Shown: one piece after another, positions 45,766-56,580 of the stretch | How positions within the stretch are numbered: position 1 is the stretch's first letter | How the letters are laid out: the number at the start of each line of letters is the position of its first letter | DNA from: Apricaphanius iberus | Taxonomy: Eukaryota > Chordata > Actinopteri > Cyprinodontiformes > Aphaniidae | Reading direction: 5' to 3' | DNA length: 64,000 nt | Assembly: GCA_028564705.1 (NCBI GenBank) | Contig: JAPXFQ010000483.1 | Coordinates: forward strand, 62,001 to 126,000 | Notes under the pieces: model-generated | What the model was told of the DNA's origin: nothing | Seen by the model: the letters and a program-made list of their open reading frames with translations, nothing else | Database searches by the model: none | Translations under genes and position numbers: made by a program

Positions 45766-48700
45766 TGATAATAATAATAATCCATTTTATTTAAAAGCGC
45801 CTTTAATGTCACTCAAGGACACTGTACATAAAATTACAAGAATAAAAAGACATTAATAGTGGGGAGGCAATCTGGGGGCTGGAAAATATTAAAAGCAAGA
45901 AAACAATAAAACCTGCCAAGGGGCAAACAAGCAATAAATGAAAGTGAAAAGGCAGATTTAAACAACTGTGTTTTGAGTCTGAATTTAAATAACTGTAGGG
46001 AGTCAATAGTATGGATGTCGGTGGGGAGAGAATTCCAGATCTGGGGAGCCGAGTGACTGAATGCTCGGCTCCCCATAGTGACCAGACAGACGGGAGGGAC
46101 AGAAACCTGACGGGAAGAAGAGGAGTGGAGAGAACAAGAGGGTGTGTGCAGGTGGAGCAGGTCAGAGAGATAGGGAGGAGCCAGGCCATGGAAAGCTTTG
46201 AAGGTGAGCAAAAGGAGTTTAAACTGGATTCTAAACTTGATGGGGAGCAAGTGAAGCTGCTGAAGGACAGGGGTGATGTGATGGAAGGAGGGAGTTCTAG
46301 AAATGATACGGGCTGCTGAATTCTGGACCAGTTGTAGTTTATTGAGGGTTTTTTGAGGTAGACCGGAGAGAAGTGCGTTACAGTAATCCAGGCGAGAGGT
46401 GACAGACTATGAACCAGAATAGTGGCAGACTGAACAGTGAGAGAGGGGCGAAGACGATTGATATTGCGCAAGTGGAAATAGGCGGAACGACTGATATATT
46501 TGATGTGAGGCTGGGAGGACAGAGTGCTGTCGAGGAAGTCACCCAGACTCTTTACCTGGAAGGACGGGGAGACTGAGGTGGAATCAATGGAAAGTGTGAT
46601 ATTAGGGACTTTCGGAAGGGTGGATTTGGAAGCAACAAGTAGTATTTCTGTATTATCACTGTTTAGTTTTAGGAAGTTTTGAGTGAACCAGTTTTTGATT
46701 TCTAGCAGACAGGAGGAGAGGGAGGAGTGTGGGAGTGTGGAGTTGGGTTTGCTAAACAGGTAGAGCTGGGTGTCATCCGCGAAGCAATGGAAGTTAATAT
46801 TGAATTTATGGAAGATGTTACCAAATGGAAGAAGGTAAGTGATGAATAGGAGAGGACCCAGGACAGAACCTTGAGGAACACCAGATGAGACAGGTGAGGA
46901 GTGAGAGTTGAGAGATTTGAGCTGGATGAACTGAGTGCGCAGAGAAGTAAGATTGAAACCATCGGAGGCGGGTGTAAGTGATACCGAGAGCGGAGAGTCT
47001 ATGGAGGAGGATGCGATGGGAGATGGTATCGAAGGCCGCACTCAGGTCCAGGAGAATGAGAATAGTGATAAGTCTGGAGTCAGCTGCCAGGAGAAGGTCA
47101 TTAGTAATTTTAAGGAGAGCAGTCTCAGTGCTGTGGGCAGGACAGAAACCGGATTGAATGGGTTCAAAGAGGCTGTTGTGTTGAAGATGCTGATGAAGTT
47201 GGGAGGCGACAATTTTTTCCAGTATTTTGGAGATAAAGGGGAGATTAGATATAGGACGGAAATTATTTAGAATGTTGGGATCTGAGCCAGGTTTTTTTAA
47301 AATTGGTTTCACAGCTGCAGTTTTGAAGAGTGACGGGACAATACCGGATGTTAGTGAAGAATGAATAATGGCACAAATAAGGGGGAGCAGACAGGATTTG
47401 ACGAGGAAGGTTGGAAGGGGATCGTGATTGCATGTAGATGGTTTAGATTCTTTAATGAGCGCAGAAATTTCGCAAGGATCAGGCAGCCGGAAGGTAGAAA
47501 ACACATGAGACACAGAGAAAGGATCAGGAGTGAAGAGGGAGACAGAGGAGTGCAGGTCCTGATGAATAATTCTGATTTTTTTGTTCAAAGAAAAGAAGGA
47601 GGGAGTTACAAGTAGCAGTCGATTACCTATGAGGGGGGAGACAATCCGGGGCTGAAAATTATTGTTCATTAATGAAAAAAAGTGTTCTGGGATTCCCTTT
47701 GTTTGCAGAGATGAGTTCTGAGTAGTAGTCCCTTTTGGTGAGAGACACCAAGTCCTTGTAGTTTGTAGGATGGTTTTTAAACATTTCCCTGTGAACAATA
47801 AGTCCAGTTCTTCTAAAAAGCCGCTCCAGCTGGCGTCGTCTTGCCTTCATTTTCCGAAGTTCAGGAGTTAACCATGGAGCAGATTTAATGAAGGGAACAC
47901 AGCAGGTTTTGAGAGGAGCAAGGATGTTTAAAATGTCAAGAAGACTATTATTGTAAAAAGTGACAAGTGCATCAGGATCAGGTGAATCTGGGAATGGAAT
48001 GTGACTGATGTGTGCCGAAAGGGTATGTATACTAATGTTTTTAACATTACGAAAAGAAATTTGGCGAGATGGTTTAGTGATGGACAGGCAAACGGAAATA
48101 CTAAAAGAAACAAGAAAATGGTCAGACACATGAATTTCATCAGTAGAACAGTTTATGGGGGTTAAGCCTGAGCAGCAGACTAGGTCCAGGGTGTGTCCCT
48201 TATTGTGGGTAGGAAGTTGGACAAATTGCTCAAAGTTAAAACTATCCAGACATGAAGAAAGGTCTATGGTAAGGGGAAGACTGGAATTATCAAAATGAAT
48301 ATTAAAATCACCCATTACAATAATGTTTAGTGAGAGGGATGACAGGTGAGTGAGCAGAGTTCCAAGTTCATTCAAGAAGTCACTGTTATGCTTGGGGGGA
48401 CGGTACACCATTGCTATGACAGTAGGAGTGGGTCCTGGAAGCGTAAAAGCAGTGCATTCAATGGAGTTGAATGAAGGAAGTAGGACGGGGAGGATTTTCC
48501 AGCTCTCGCGATAGATCACCGCGAGACCCCTCTCCTCGGCCAGAACAACGGGGTTGCGAGATGTAAACAAAGACGGGAGGGGCGGAGTCATTGAGTTGTG
48601 AATAGTCATTCGGTATTGCCAGGTTTCTGTGACGCAAAGAAAGTCAAGCTTAAGGTCAGAAATTATATCCCGGATCAACAGACCCTTGTTGGAGAGCGAG

Positions 48701-48990
48701 TGGATATTAATAAGTCAGAAGTTGACAATGCGGAGTTTTGGCCCGCGCCGGCGGTGCTCGCGCCCTCGTGCGCGTTTGCGTCCGCACCTACACCGGCCGA
48801 CCTGGGCAGGTGGGAGAGGACTGAATGGTCCACATAGCGGCTGGAGTTGCATGCAGAACAACGAGTGGAGGAGACGACATAGCGGACAGAGCGGGAAGTT
48901 TTGTCCTGAAAGTGCCGGCGGGTGCCACGGTGGATGTACCTTCGGCGATGCGGGAGTGAATCTGTGCTAAGAAGAAGCGGTGGCGGTGGA
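45766..48990 (-). mobile_element. L2-like LINE, nearly full ORF2, minus strand
   Basis: CR1/L2-group LINE inserted in the Harbinger-type element. Its 3' end is at low coordinates with a (TTA)n tail (ATAATAATAATAATCC on the plus strand at 45767-45784), preceded on the element strand by GTCCTTGAGTGACATTAAAG. ORF2 occupies 48740-45834. The GC-rich stretch at 48740-49180 is probably its 5' UTR, so the 5' limit is uncertain. Confidence 0.85.
45834..48740 (-). pseudogene. L2-like LINE ORF2 (endonuclease + RT), frameshifted
   Basis: Nearly complete CR1/L2-type polyprotein in four frame pieces. 48678-47659: endonuclease with VTETWQYRMT, RGLAVIYRES, IVMGDFNIHFDN, THNKGHTLDLVCCSGL and VSDHFLVSF, then linker APWLTPELRKMKARRRQLER. 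Coding-like sequence extends upstream to about 48740 (NIHSLSNKGLLIRDI). 47798-46818: linker end and RT fingers with VKPILKKPGSDPNILNNFRP, SGFCPAHSTETALLK and the RT A-box [11 protein letters not shown]. 47041-45809 frame: [14 protein letters not shown], the catalytic [11 protein letters not shown] and [12 protein letters not shown]. 46250-45834: C-terminus [20 protein letters not shown] and [17 protein letters not shown]. Three or more frameshifts kill it, but all catalytic blocks are readable, so it is the best preserved LINE here. Confidence 0.9.
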
Positions 48991-49642
48991 CCCGCGGCCC
49001 ATAAACGGAGGGGGAGTAGCTCTAAGGCGGAGTACTGAATTTAGTCCACAGAATACAAATCGAGGCAGGTGACAGGTGGCTCCGAGCAGGTTAGACTGCA
49101 TCAGAGGTTGTTGACAGCCGGAAAAGGCTTTTAGCTCGGTTGCTCTGGGCGACAACAGCAGGAAAAGTTATCAAAAAGAAAATATGAGTGGATGTTCAAG
49201 TTTCACCTCAATTGATCAGTTTCCATGTGTCGTGGCATCAGGAAAGTGGAAAAAAGAAAAGTTGCCGGTGAGCAGCGGCAACAATCATGCCAGCGTTCCG
49301 ATTGATTGAAATAAAACAGTTTTCTCCGCCTTTCTGTTGGCATGGTAACCCATGAAACGCCCCATATCAGCCGACTTAAGTGGATGCAGAATATTCACTA
49401 GGCACTTTGAATTGACTGTTTATGGGAGAAAGTGGGTGTGTAGGAGGCGGGATATGATCCAAACACAGCTAAGCATATTTCTACAAAGAGTCTGATTTAT
49501 AAGGAGGAAATTGCGTGCAGCTGTGCATACTCCAAGTTTGATAGATCAGAAACCTACCAGGCGTAAGTAAAACAAAAAGTTGCTGATCTTAAGTATGGTT
49601 TTAGCAAGGATTCTACACAAAGTTTTATAAATGAGACCCCTG

Positions 49643-51028
49643 GTCAACATCGGGAGTTCAGCAAATTCCACCATGGTACTGTGGTGGGATGGCATCTGTG
49701 CTATAAGTTTAGATGTACATTTTCCTTGTCACCCAACACCCAACTATTGGTGGTCTTTTAACAAAGGTAAAGACCTAGTAAGACAATTTAGCCAGTTTTA
49801 GGGTCTCTAAAATCACAGTCAGTAGTTAGTATGAGTAGTAGAATCAATTTCAACAACCAGTGGGTTGAGTAGAGTTTAAGCCTAATACTCATTTCCTTGA
49901 TGTCCAAAAAGATTTAACAAGGCACTGGAGTTTAAATCTGTAAGGCTGTAGTTTTCTTTGTGCTCCAGTGGGCTCAGCTCTCTCTTGTGCATGCTGTTCA
50001 CAGATGGATGGATTCTTGGACATTTAGAAACCGTCAGTAACAGTAACACAGCAATGTTAGGCTTTTTTTAGCAAATGACACTAGAGCTCCAAAAATGTGA
50101 GAAAAGGTTATGTTTCACACTTCAAAGCATGTGGTAATTTTAGAAAGTCACAAGTCACTTCAAAAAAGTCTGGATGTTTTAAGTACAAGCATTAAAAGTT
50201 CTGAGAGGGAATACACATAATACCGCTTTCAAATTTTAAGTATATGCTCTTGCTTTATGGCAGTAAAATTCCTCCACACCCTAAAGCTTCCTGAATGGAT
50301 GAATAGAGTGTATTCATTCAGAGATTTAATTTGGGGTTATTAGTGATTATCATCAAACATCGGTAAGCATTCCAAATTATTAAGAATCAGTGCCTAAAAA
50401 CTACAGTATGGACAGCTTGGGACAATTTAGTTTCAGATTTTAATCATATATTTTAATGACAATATATTTGCAAGGCTAGAGGCGCTGTTCAGCATGTCGA
50501 TCGGTTTGAGGTTTCAGGTCAAAATAAGATAAAAATAAGGCGTAAATGCCCAATATGTTTTGGACAACACTACAGGTTAGAAGTAAGAAAAAAAACATCA
50601 CAAAGCTCCTATCTTGCAACATAAATAGTAACCTAAAGTTAGATACATTAAACAAATCTCTAACATTTTTCCAGTACCACATGATGACTAGTAATGAGTG
50701 GTAGAAGTTACAAATTGTGCCAGGTATGCTGGTTTAAAGCAGCAATTTCTACTGCATATCAGCCTCTCAGGAAGGTAGGGCATGTCTACACACAGAGCAC
50801 TCTCGCAGTCTGGGAAAAGTGGGCAGGATTAAACCATTTTCTGGTGGGGGAGGTTTTCTATATTTTTGGTGTTAAATATAATGTTTCAGCCAAGTAATGT
50901 AGGGTTTTTATATTTTACAGCTGTGTTAAAAAGCACAAAGTAAAATCAATAAACAAAGAAGCTCAAATTTTAGAGGTGCTGGGATTCTATTTAGGTTTGC
51001 TTCAGAACTCCCAAAAATGAACAAAAAC
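49643..51028. other. No gene seen
   Basis: AT-rich, without recognised coding sequence or repeat; frames at 50476-50897 have no domain. Confidence 0.4.
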
Positions 51029-51366
51029 ACTGGGTGTTTCTCAATGTCAAGGCACCTTGCCTACCCAGGCAATGCCTGGGCAGGTAAGGCGACTTGCTTC
51101 CCAGGACACGGTCCTTCCTTGGTCAAAGAAAACGGTTAAATGGAACAGACTTGCCTCACGTGACAGCGGCTGCCGGCTTACGCGCTCTGTTTACGTCCCG
51201 CCGTAGTGGCATAATATTGTAGCAATGTTACTTCAGCCATGGAACTAGAAATGTATAGTGAGCTTTTTCCTTTTTTTAACTGTGTATATGTGTTTATTAA
51301 ATCAAATGTGTAAGCCAATCAGTACCTGGTAGCCACCGAAGCTGCAACTACTAAGCAACTAACCAA

Positions 51367-51416
<50 letters not shown>

Positions 51417-51764
51417 TTTAGATGTAAAAAATAATAACAATAAAAAAATAAAACATTTTAGATATAAGCCAGATAGCTACAGTTAGTTGACTTACATTCA
51501 AACTGGAAATTTACCTCCGAAGTAGCTGCTGCCGGCTGCTACCGCGCTGTTTTCTGGGAAATATTTGAAAGCGAGAAGGCATCAAGGCACCTTTGATGTA
51601 TGCTCGGTCGGTTAGCTAAACGGTTAACAAACGGAGGAAAGATTCCTCTGTAGCACATGAACATGGGAACACGCCTTGGCGGTCCCTGATGACGCATCTA
51701 CTAGGCAACCAGGGTGAGACCAAGGCATCAAGACGAGGTTCTTTGGCATTGAGAAACACCCACT
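51029..51764. mobile_element. 730-bp MITE, ACT target duplication
   Basis: Body 51032-51761 between ACT at 51029-51031 and 51762-51764. TIRs GGGTGTTTCTCAATGTCAAG and reversed right GGGTGTTTCTCAATGCCAAA. A small hairpin CCCAGGC-AAT-GCCTGGG lies at 51064-51080. No transposase. A 3-bp duplication fits PIF/Harbinger-type elements. Confidence 0.8.
51369..51409. repeat. (AT)n microsatellite
   Basis: About 41 bases of uninterrupted AT dinucleotide, ending in a short (AC)n run, inside the MITE. Confidence 0.95.
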
Positions 51765-52489
51765 GAATCTTCTCTCCAAGGACAACTTTATAGGACCGAA
51801 CCATGACCGAACGTGTGAGGTACCCTTTGCATGCCTGATCAAAGACATTTAATTTTTTTATTAGCTTTTAAAATAATTTATAACTTAAACATAAAAAAGT
51901 ATACTGCACAATGTTAATAGTAAACAAATGTTGGTACACATGGATTTTTTTTTCTGTTTTCCTTGCTAGAGTGGCCAGTGGGGTGGTCAGCACTTTGTTC
52001 AGGGTGACAGCACTAGGGAGTTTCTCTGCTTTCTGGGTAATACAGCTATTTGCAAGGAAAGACACTTTATATTCTTAAAAATGGGTACTCCTGGTATCAT
52101 ATAATGGCCATTGCTGGTATTTAATAACGGTGATATGTATTGAATATTGTGCATTTAAAATAGCACTCTATATTAACTGTTCAATGGGTCAATCTGCAAT
52201 ATAATTACGCAGCTAACACGTTAATCAGCCCTTTGATATCAAATTTTAGTATTTAACACTAGTGAAATACGTCTGGTCCCCTGACCATTGGCCTGTACGT
52301 TTCATGCTCCGCTATACTGTTTCATTGTTCTTGTTCTTTTGTTTTTATTTTCTGTCCTATTGTGTTTTCAAGGACAGTTTTCTCTCTCTGTATTTACTCC
52401 TCCTGCTAATACTGGCCATGAAGGCAAACTGTTCTAGTTGTTACCATTTTATTGATTTTATTATTTTATGTTGCTGACATCAACCTGCC
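51765..52489. other. No gene seen
   Basis: AT-rich; the plus frame at 52262-52477 is rich in Phe/Leu because of T-runs and has no recognised domain. Confidence 0.4.
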
Positions 52490-52600
52490 AAAGGGCTAAA
52501 GATGGAAATTAGCCCTTGGTTATAATCTTGCATATTTACATGCATATGTTGATAAATATGTATTGTCCCAGGTTTAAATAAACTCAAGCTCAAGTCTAAA
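52490..52600 (+). repeat. Retroelement 3' tail fragment
   Basis: GCCAAAGGGCTAAAGATGGA then AATTAGCCCTTGGTTATAAT and TATTGTCCCAGGTTTAAATA, ending in AAACTCAAGCTCAAG. The GATGGAAATTAGCC block followed by a short tandem ending is typical of a LINE 3' UTR in vertebrates. No coding part. Confidence 0.4.
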
Positions 52601-52989
52601 TTGTGTAAACATCCAAGCGCTTCTTTGCACAGATGTTTAACCATTATCTTTATAATCTATTCTTCAGTAGGATAAAATGATCATGTTTAAACATAAAAAA
52701 ATGTCCACAGATATGCACAGCTGGAAATATAAAAACTGTACAGAATGACATCAATATCGATTTACTGATCATCAGTGATACTTAAAAAAAAAACTTGGGA
52801 ATGGAGATTTTTCACCAAACCCAAGCCAGAAGTGTTGAGCTCAGTGCTAATGGCCCACAAACAGCTCACGCAACAATTGTATCTAGCCTGCAAGAATGTA
52901 CATTTATGTATCAAAACAGTTGATCAAATAATGTTTATAAAATATTTCATTTCACTCATGACTGGCAGTTCTGTTGGATGGATGGGTTT

Positions 52990-53000
52990 TCATTCCTTAC
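52990..53000 (-). other. Splice donor of the uvrag exon
   Basis: Plus-strand CCTTAC at 52995-53000 is GTAAGG on the minus strand directly after the CAG codon: a near-consensus donor. Confidence 0.8.
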
Positions 53001-53076
53001 CTGGGCAATGTTCTTGTTTAATAAGTAGACGCCATACTCAAAATGAAAGCGCTCTCCTCTGGGGTACAAGGGAAAT
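53001..53076 (-). CDS. uvrag: uvrag coding exon (76 nt)
   Basis: Internal exon of UVRAG, the Beclin-1-binding subunit of class III PI3-kinase complex II, which acts in endosomal trafficking and autophagosome maturation. On the minus strand the exon is preceded by a pyrimidine-rich acceptor (TCTTCCTTTCCGTTACAG) and followed by a strong donor (CAG|GTAAGG). After one leading base, 25 codons are open, beginning [13 protein letters not shown] and ending [12 protein letters not shown]. From memory this matches vertebrate UVRAG around [25 protein letters not shown], in the folded C-terminal part after the coiled coil; fish appears one residue shorter in the glycine turn. The leading A would complete a GAA Glu codon, as expected from the RE|FPLYP order. 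The phase is 1 to 0. No neighbouring uvrag exon was found in the window, so the exon is flanked by very long introns. Confidence 0.8.
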
Positions 53077-53235
53077 CTGTAACGGAAAGGAAGACATTTT
53101 GTTAACTAGGAATGTGGGATTTAGGGTTTAGACACTATAAAGAGCAAACAATTATTTGGCGGCTTCTTAGCAACCAAACACCAAATGAGGAATTCTCCTT
53201 TGAAACCTGAAGTTTTACAGAGTTGTAGCCTCAAA

Positions 53236-53479
53236 AACTGTGGTTCAGTAGAAGGAGGAGTTGTCTTGTGATTGGAGGGTTGTAGGTTCAATTTCTGTCA
53301 CATGTCAATGTCCCCCTGGGCAAGGCACTTAACTCCAAGTTGCCTACCGAGCTCTGCATAGGTGTATGAATGTGTGCCAATGTTTTTGAGTGTGAATGGG
53401 TAAATGTGGCTCCAGTGTAAAGTGGTTTGAGTGTCCATAATGACTGCAAAATTGCTATATAAATCTACTCATTTACCAC
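53236..53479 (+). mobile_element. tRNA-derived SINE
   Basis: The head has A-box-like TGGTTCAGTAGAAGG (53241) and B-box-like GGTTCAATTTC (53285). The body has GTCCCCCTGGGCAAGGCACT and GTGTGAATGGGTAAATGTGG. The tail is AAATTGCTATATAAATCTAC then TCATTTACCA. Common fish SINE layout, with internal RNA polymerase III promoter boxes partly decayed. Confidence 0.75.
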
Positions 53480-53960
53480 ATTCAATTAAATCCACTTTTA
53501 TTTATATAGTGCCAGTTCACAACAAATGTCATCTCAAGGCACTTTACAACAAAAGTCATCTCAATACAATTATACAAACATTCCAATCAGTTAAGTTTTC
53601 TATGTAAGGAAACCAACGTGTGAGGTTGTGCCCGGATCATGCAGAAACCACAGCAATACCTCAGCAAACCCTCATACTGAGCAAGCTTGTAGCGACAGTG
53701 GAGAGGAAAAACTCCCCTTTAACAGGAAGAAACCTCTGGCAGAACCCTGGCTCAGTACAAGCATTCATCTGCCACGACCGTCTGGGGGTCTGAGAAGACA
53801 GAGAAGAGACAGCATGGAGGATGCTCTGTGACTTTGAGCATCATCTGGACCAACGCTCCCCATCCAGCAGGGGCTATTATATCTGAGCAGGGTACCAGAC
53901 CGGGTAGAGCTTCTATGGGGAGAAAAACACTGAGAGAAAACTGGGTTAACAATTGTATTA
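53480..53960 (-). repeat. L2-like LINE 3' UTR, minus strand
   Basis: Reversed, the sequence carries GGTTTCTTCCTGTTAAAGGG, AGTTTTTCCTCTCCACTGTC, GTGCCTTGAGATGACATTTG and a CACTATATAAATAAAAGTGG tail ending in AATTGAAT. Related to the tails at 3.2, 19.8 and 40.2 kb but a different subfamily. It meets the SINE tail-to-tail at 53480. Confidence 0.8.
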
Positions 53961-54604
53961 ACATTAAGAAAAATATATCTGGAGCGTAGTAGAAAAGAAA
54001 AGTAGAAGGTGTATTAGGGTCAGTTGAGTCAGAAAAAAGATTTTTTTTTTTCCTAATTCTTAAGTCTATTAGCAATGTACTGTGTGAGGGAGATGGAGTT
54101 GAGGAGGGCTGCCGGACGGGGCCGCATCATCGCCGGATCGGGCTGAACACTCCATCTCCCTCTACTCCCTGCCTGGAAATCCAGGAGGAAAAGAGGAGGT
54201 AAGTAGGTAAGTATTGTAGTGCTTATGCATCTCTCCTTGCTCATAGGACTGCGCCCTTTCACCTCTCGCCCACATGTGGAGACAACTAAGGCTCAAACAT
54301 TATGTTGGGACTTCCTTTGTTGTCTGTCTCCAAAACCTTCACTTTTTTTGTTGTGGTCAACAACATTCTGCACTCATCTACAAAAAATAACGAAGCTTAT
54401 TAACGAGCTTAATAAAGATCAAAAAGTACTGAAAAAAATAATTGTATTACTCTCTAAATGCATGAAAGCTTAGGATTTTAGAATCAGTCTTAAAAATCTG
54501 TATCAAAATGTATTAACCAACAGTATGTACTTTATTCATTTTTTTCTTATTTTATTAAACTCCACCAAACATTAGGAACATCAAGTATGCTTAAATACAT
54601 GTTT
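53961..54604. other. No gene seen
   Basis: Frames at 54053-54473 show no domain. A short GC-rich patch lies at 54095-54180. Confidence 0.4.
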
Positions 54605-54999
54605 TGGTAACACTTTACAATAATGTTTCATTATTAAACATTTATAAGCATTTAGTAAGTCATTAACAGATCATTTGCAAGGTATAAGATAATGATATAC
54701 TTTTCATTTATAAAGGCTTGTAAAGATGTTTAGAGATGCTTAAAAAATGATCAATTAAACATTTACAAATGATCATTAACATTTAGTAATGGTTCATAGA
54801 TTATGTATAACGTTCTAAAGTCAAAGATTATGATGTAACTGATTTATAAATAATCAACTGAACATCCACTAAACATTTATAGATGATGGACACATTTGTA
54901 AATTGATTTTGAGCATTATATATATATATATATATTTTGAGCATAATTATATTTATAAACCCCTTTCAGGTTATTTATTTTCTTTAATACAGGTGGCTG

Positions 55000-55100
55000 A
55001 AATGAAATGCCTTGGGATTCCTCCCGAGGAGGTGGACCAGGCGGCTGGGGAGAGGGAAGTCTGGGTCTCTTTACGTATTGTTTGGAATACAAGAGGGACT
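55000..55100 (+). repeat. Possible LINE C-terminal scrap
   Basis: The frame EMKCLGIPPEEVDQAAGERE then VWVSL resembles the C-terminal end of a common fish retrotransposon protein (PPEEvDxAAGEREVWVSLLR). It is very short and isolated inside the long-TIR element. Confidence 0.3.
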
Positions 55101-55344
55101 AAAACTGTTTTTAAACTATCACTACCACTTTTTTAAACTATCAAGAAGGTGAATGTATGCAGGTTTGGAACTTTTGCTGGAAATCCATAATCTGATGTAA
55201 ATGTGAACCCTTCCGCCATGTAAGACTTACCAGGAAACATTTCAAAGATGGACGTGTCATTCCAACATGTGTTAATTTGTCCATCTGATCAGACACAAGA
55301 ACTAGTTAGCATCTACAGAACTTCACTATCCCAAATGACACACT

Positions 55345-55640
55345 GTTAAAGGTTCAGCTACATCTTATTACTTGTAAATGTTAAGAATCACGTCTAGCCC
55401 TTAAAAACATTAATATATTATATTTATGCATTTACAAATTATCTATTAGACTTTATGATTCCCCAAATATATTGTGTGAACACCTAATTACCTGTAAATA
55501 TTTTAACAATCATTTGTAGATCCCCAAAAACATTAATAAATGAAATTCTTACATTTACATGCAATCTATTATACTGTACTTCCTGCTTCCCCTTTTGTAA
55601 AGTGTGAACACTTCATTACTTGAAAATGTTTTACCGATTA
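55345..55640. repeat. Imperfect tandem repeat, 120-128 bp period
   Basis: ATTACTTGTAAATG (55367), ATTACCTGTAAATA (55487) and ATTACTTGAAAATG (55615) mark successive units. GTGTGAACAC precedes the last two (55474 and 55602). About 2.3 diverged copies, inside the long-TIR element. Confidence 0.65.
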
Positions 55641-55703
55641 GGTTTGGCTGGCCAACAATCAACAAACACTTTGTAATAATACAGTAGATCACACATTTGT
55701 TTA

Positions 55704-56580
55704 AGGTATGATTGGGGCTGGGCGGTATTTTTTTTTCTTCCATACAAGACCATTCACATCCACATTATCTTGCAAGAATGAATTATATAAAAATGAGCTT
55801 TAAATAGCCCATTTTACTGTCATATGGACTGCATAATGTTTTTTTCCAGACATAGGTGAATGATATGACAAGAAGTAAAATGATTACGATTCTAGTAGAC
55901 ATTCTTGATGATCTAAGGCTGGAGGTATACTTGTTGTTTAACCTCACGTTGACGTAAGCAGTAAATTGCACTGTACTGGCTTTGCATTTAGTGCTGAAGA
56001 ATCCCTTAAGGGGGCAGAGTACAGACTCAGACCGGATAGTGCCAAAGAAGAAGTAAAATTAACAAGGCGACCAATGGAGATCATTAACTGGTTAACATTC
56101 AGATAACAGAAAAAAAGATTGCAGAAGTATCGTACTGGGTATGTAAAACATATTTACCGCCATTTTTTACATTTTTTTCCTGTCAAATAGTGCTCAACAA
56201 CCCCCCCCCCCCCCCCAACCCCGGTTACTTGCAATACCGCATGTAAAAGAAACGCTCTTCGGTTCTCCTCTGACCTTTTAAAGCCGATAAAGTTCTAAAC
56301 TACAGACAGGGCTCCTCTTTTTGGAATTAGTTCCTCAGCATTGTGTGCTTCGCTCTTGAGAGCTCCTGCTAACAGCTTATCTTAGTCAAAAACTTTACTT
56401 TTCAAACTGTGGTGAAGAGTGTGTAGGAGTGAAATTGGTCCTCCCGAAACACTTCCCCACATTAAACGTGCTGGAAGTTGTCTGAGCTACTCAAGGGTAT
56501 ATAAAAAAAAAATCATATCATAATAAAAATAAACACCGGTTTTTGGTATGAACCGGTATACCATCAAGGCCAAGGTATGA
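55704..56580. mobile_element. hAT element, perfect 8-bp TSD (inner 1)
   Basis: Body 55712-56572 between AGGTATGA repeats (55704-55711 and 56573-56580); identity extends two more bases on the 3' side. Left end TTGGGGCTGGGCGGTATT; reversed right end TGGCCTTGATGGTATACCGG. A C-run of 17 lies at about 56202-56218. No transposase frame. Confidence 0.75.

Larger units (their letters stand above)
44977..49642. mobile_element. PIF/Harbinger-type element split by a LINE, CTG target duplication
   Basis: Body 44980-49639. TIR GGGTCTCATTTATAAA is perfect at both ends, flanked by CTG at 44977-44979 and 49640-49642. About 780 bp on the left and 450 bp on the right belong to this element; the rest is a minus-strand L2-like LINE. 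No transposase or Myb-like frame was seen. Same TIR and target duplication as 13168-14606. Confidence 0.85.

Noticed and set aside
46011..47615. Plus-strand open frames at 46011-46319, 46935-47270 and 47361-47615
   Set aside because: They are antisense shadows of the minus-strand L2-like LINE ORF2.
53236..53300. Functional tRNA gene
   Set aside because: The A/B-box-like motifs have no cloverleaf and are continuous with a SINE body and tail.
55190..55315. Exon-like segment on the minus strand (acceptor CTGATCAG, donor CTG|GTAAGT)
   Set aside because: It lies inside the long-TIR transposon, its translation is not recognisable, and it does not match UVRAG.
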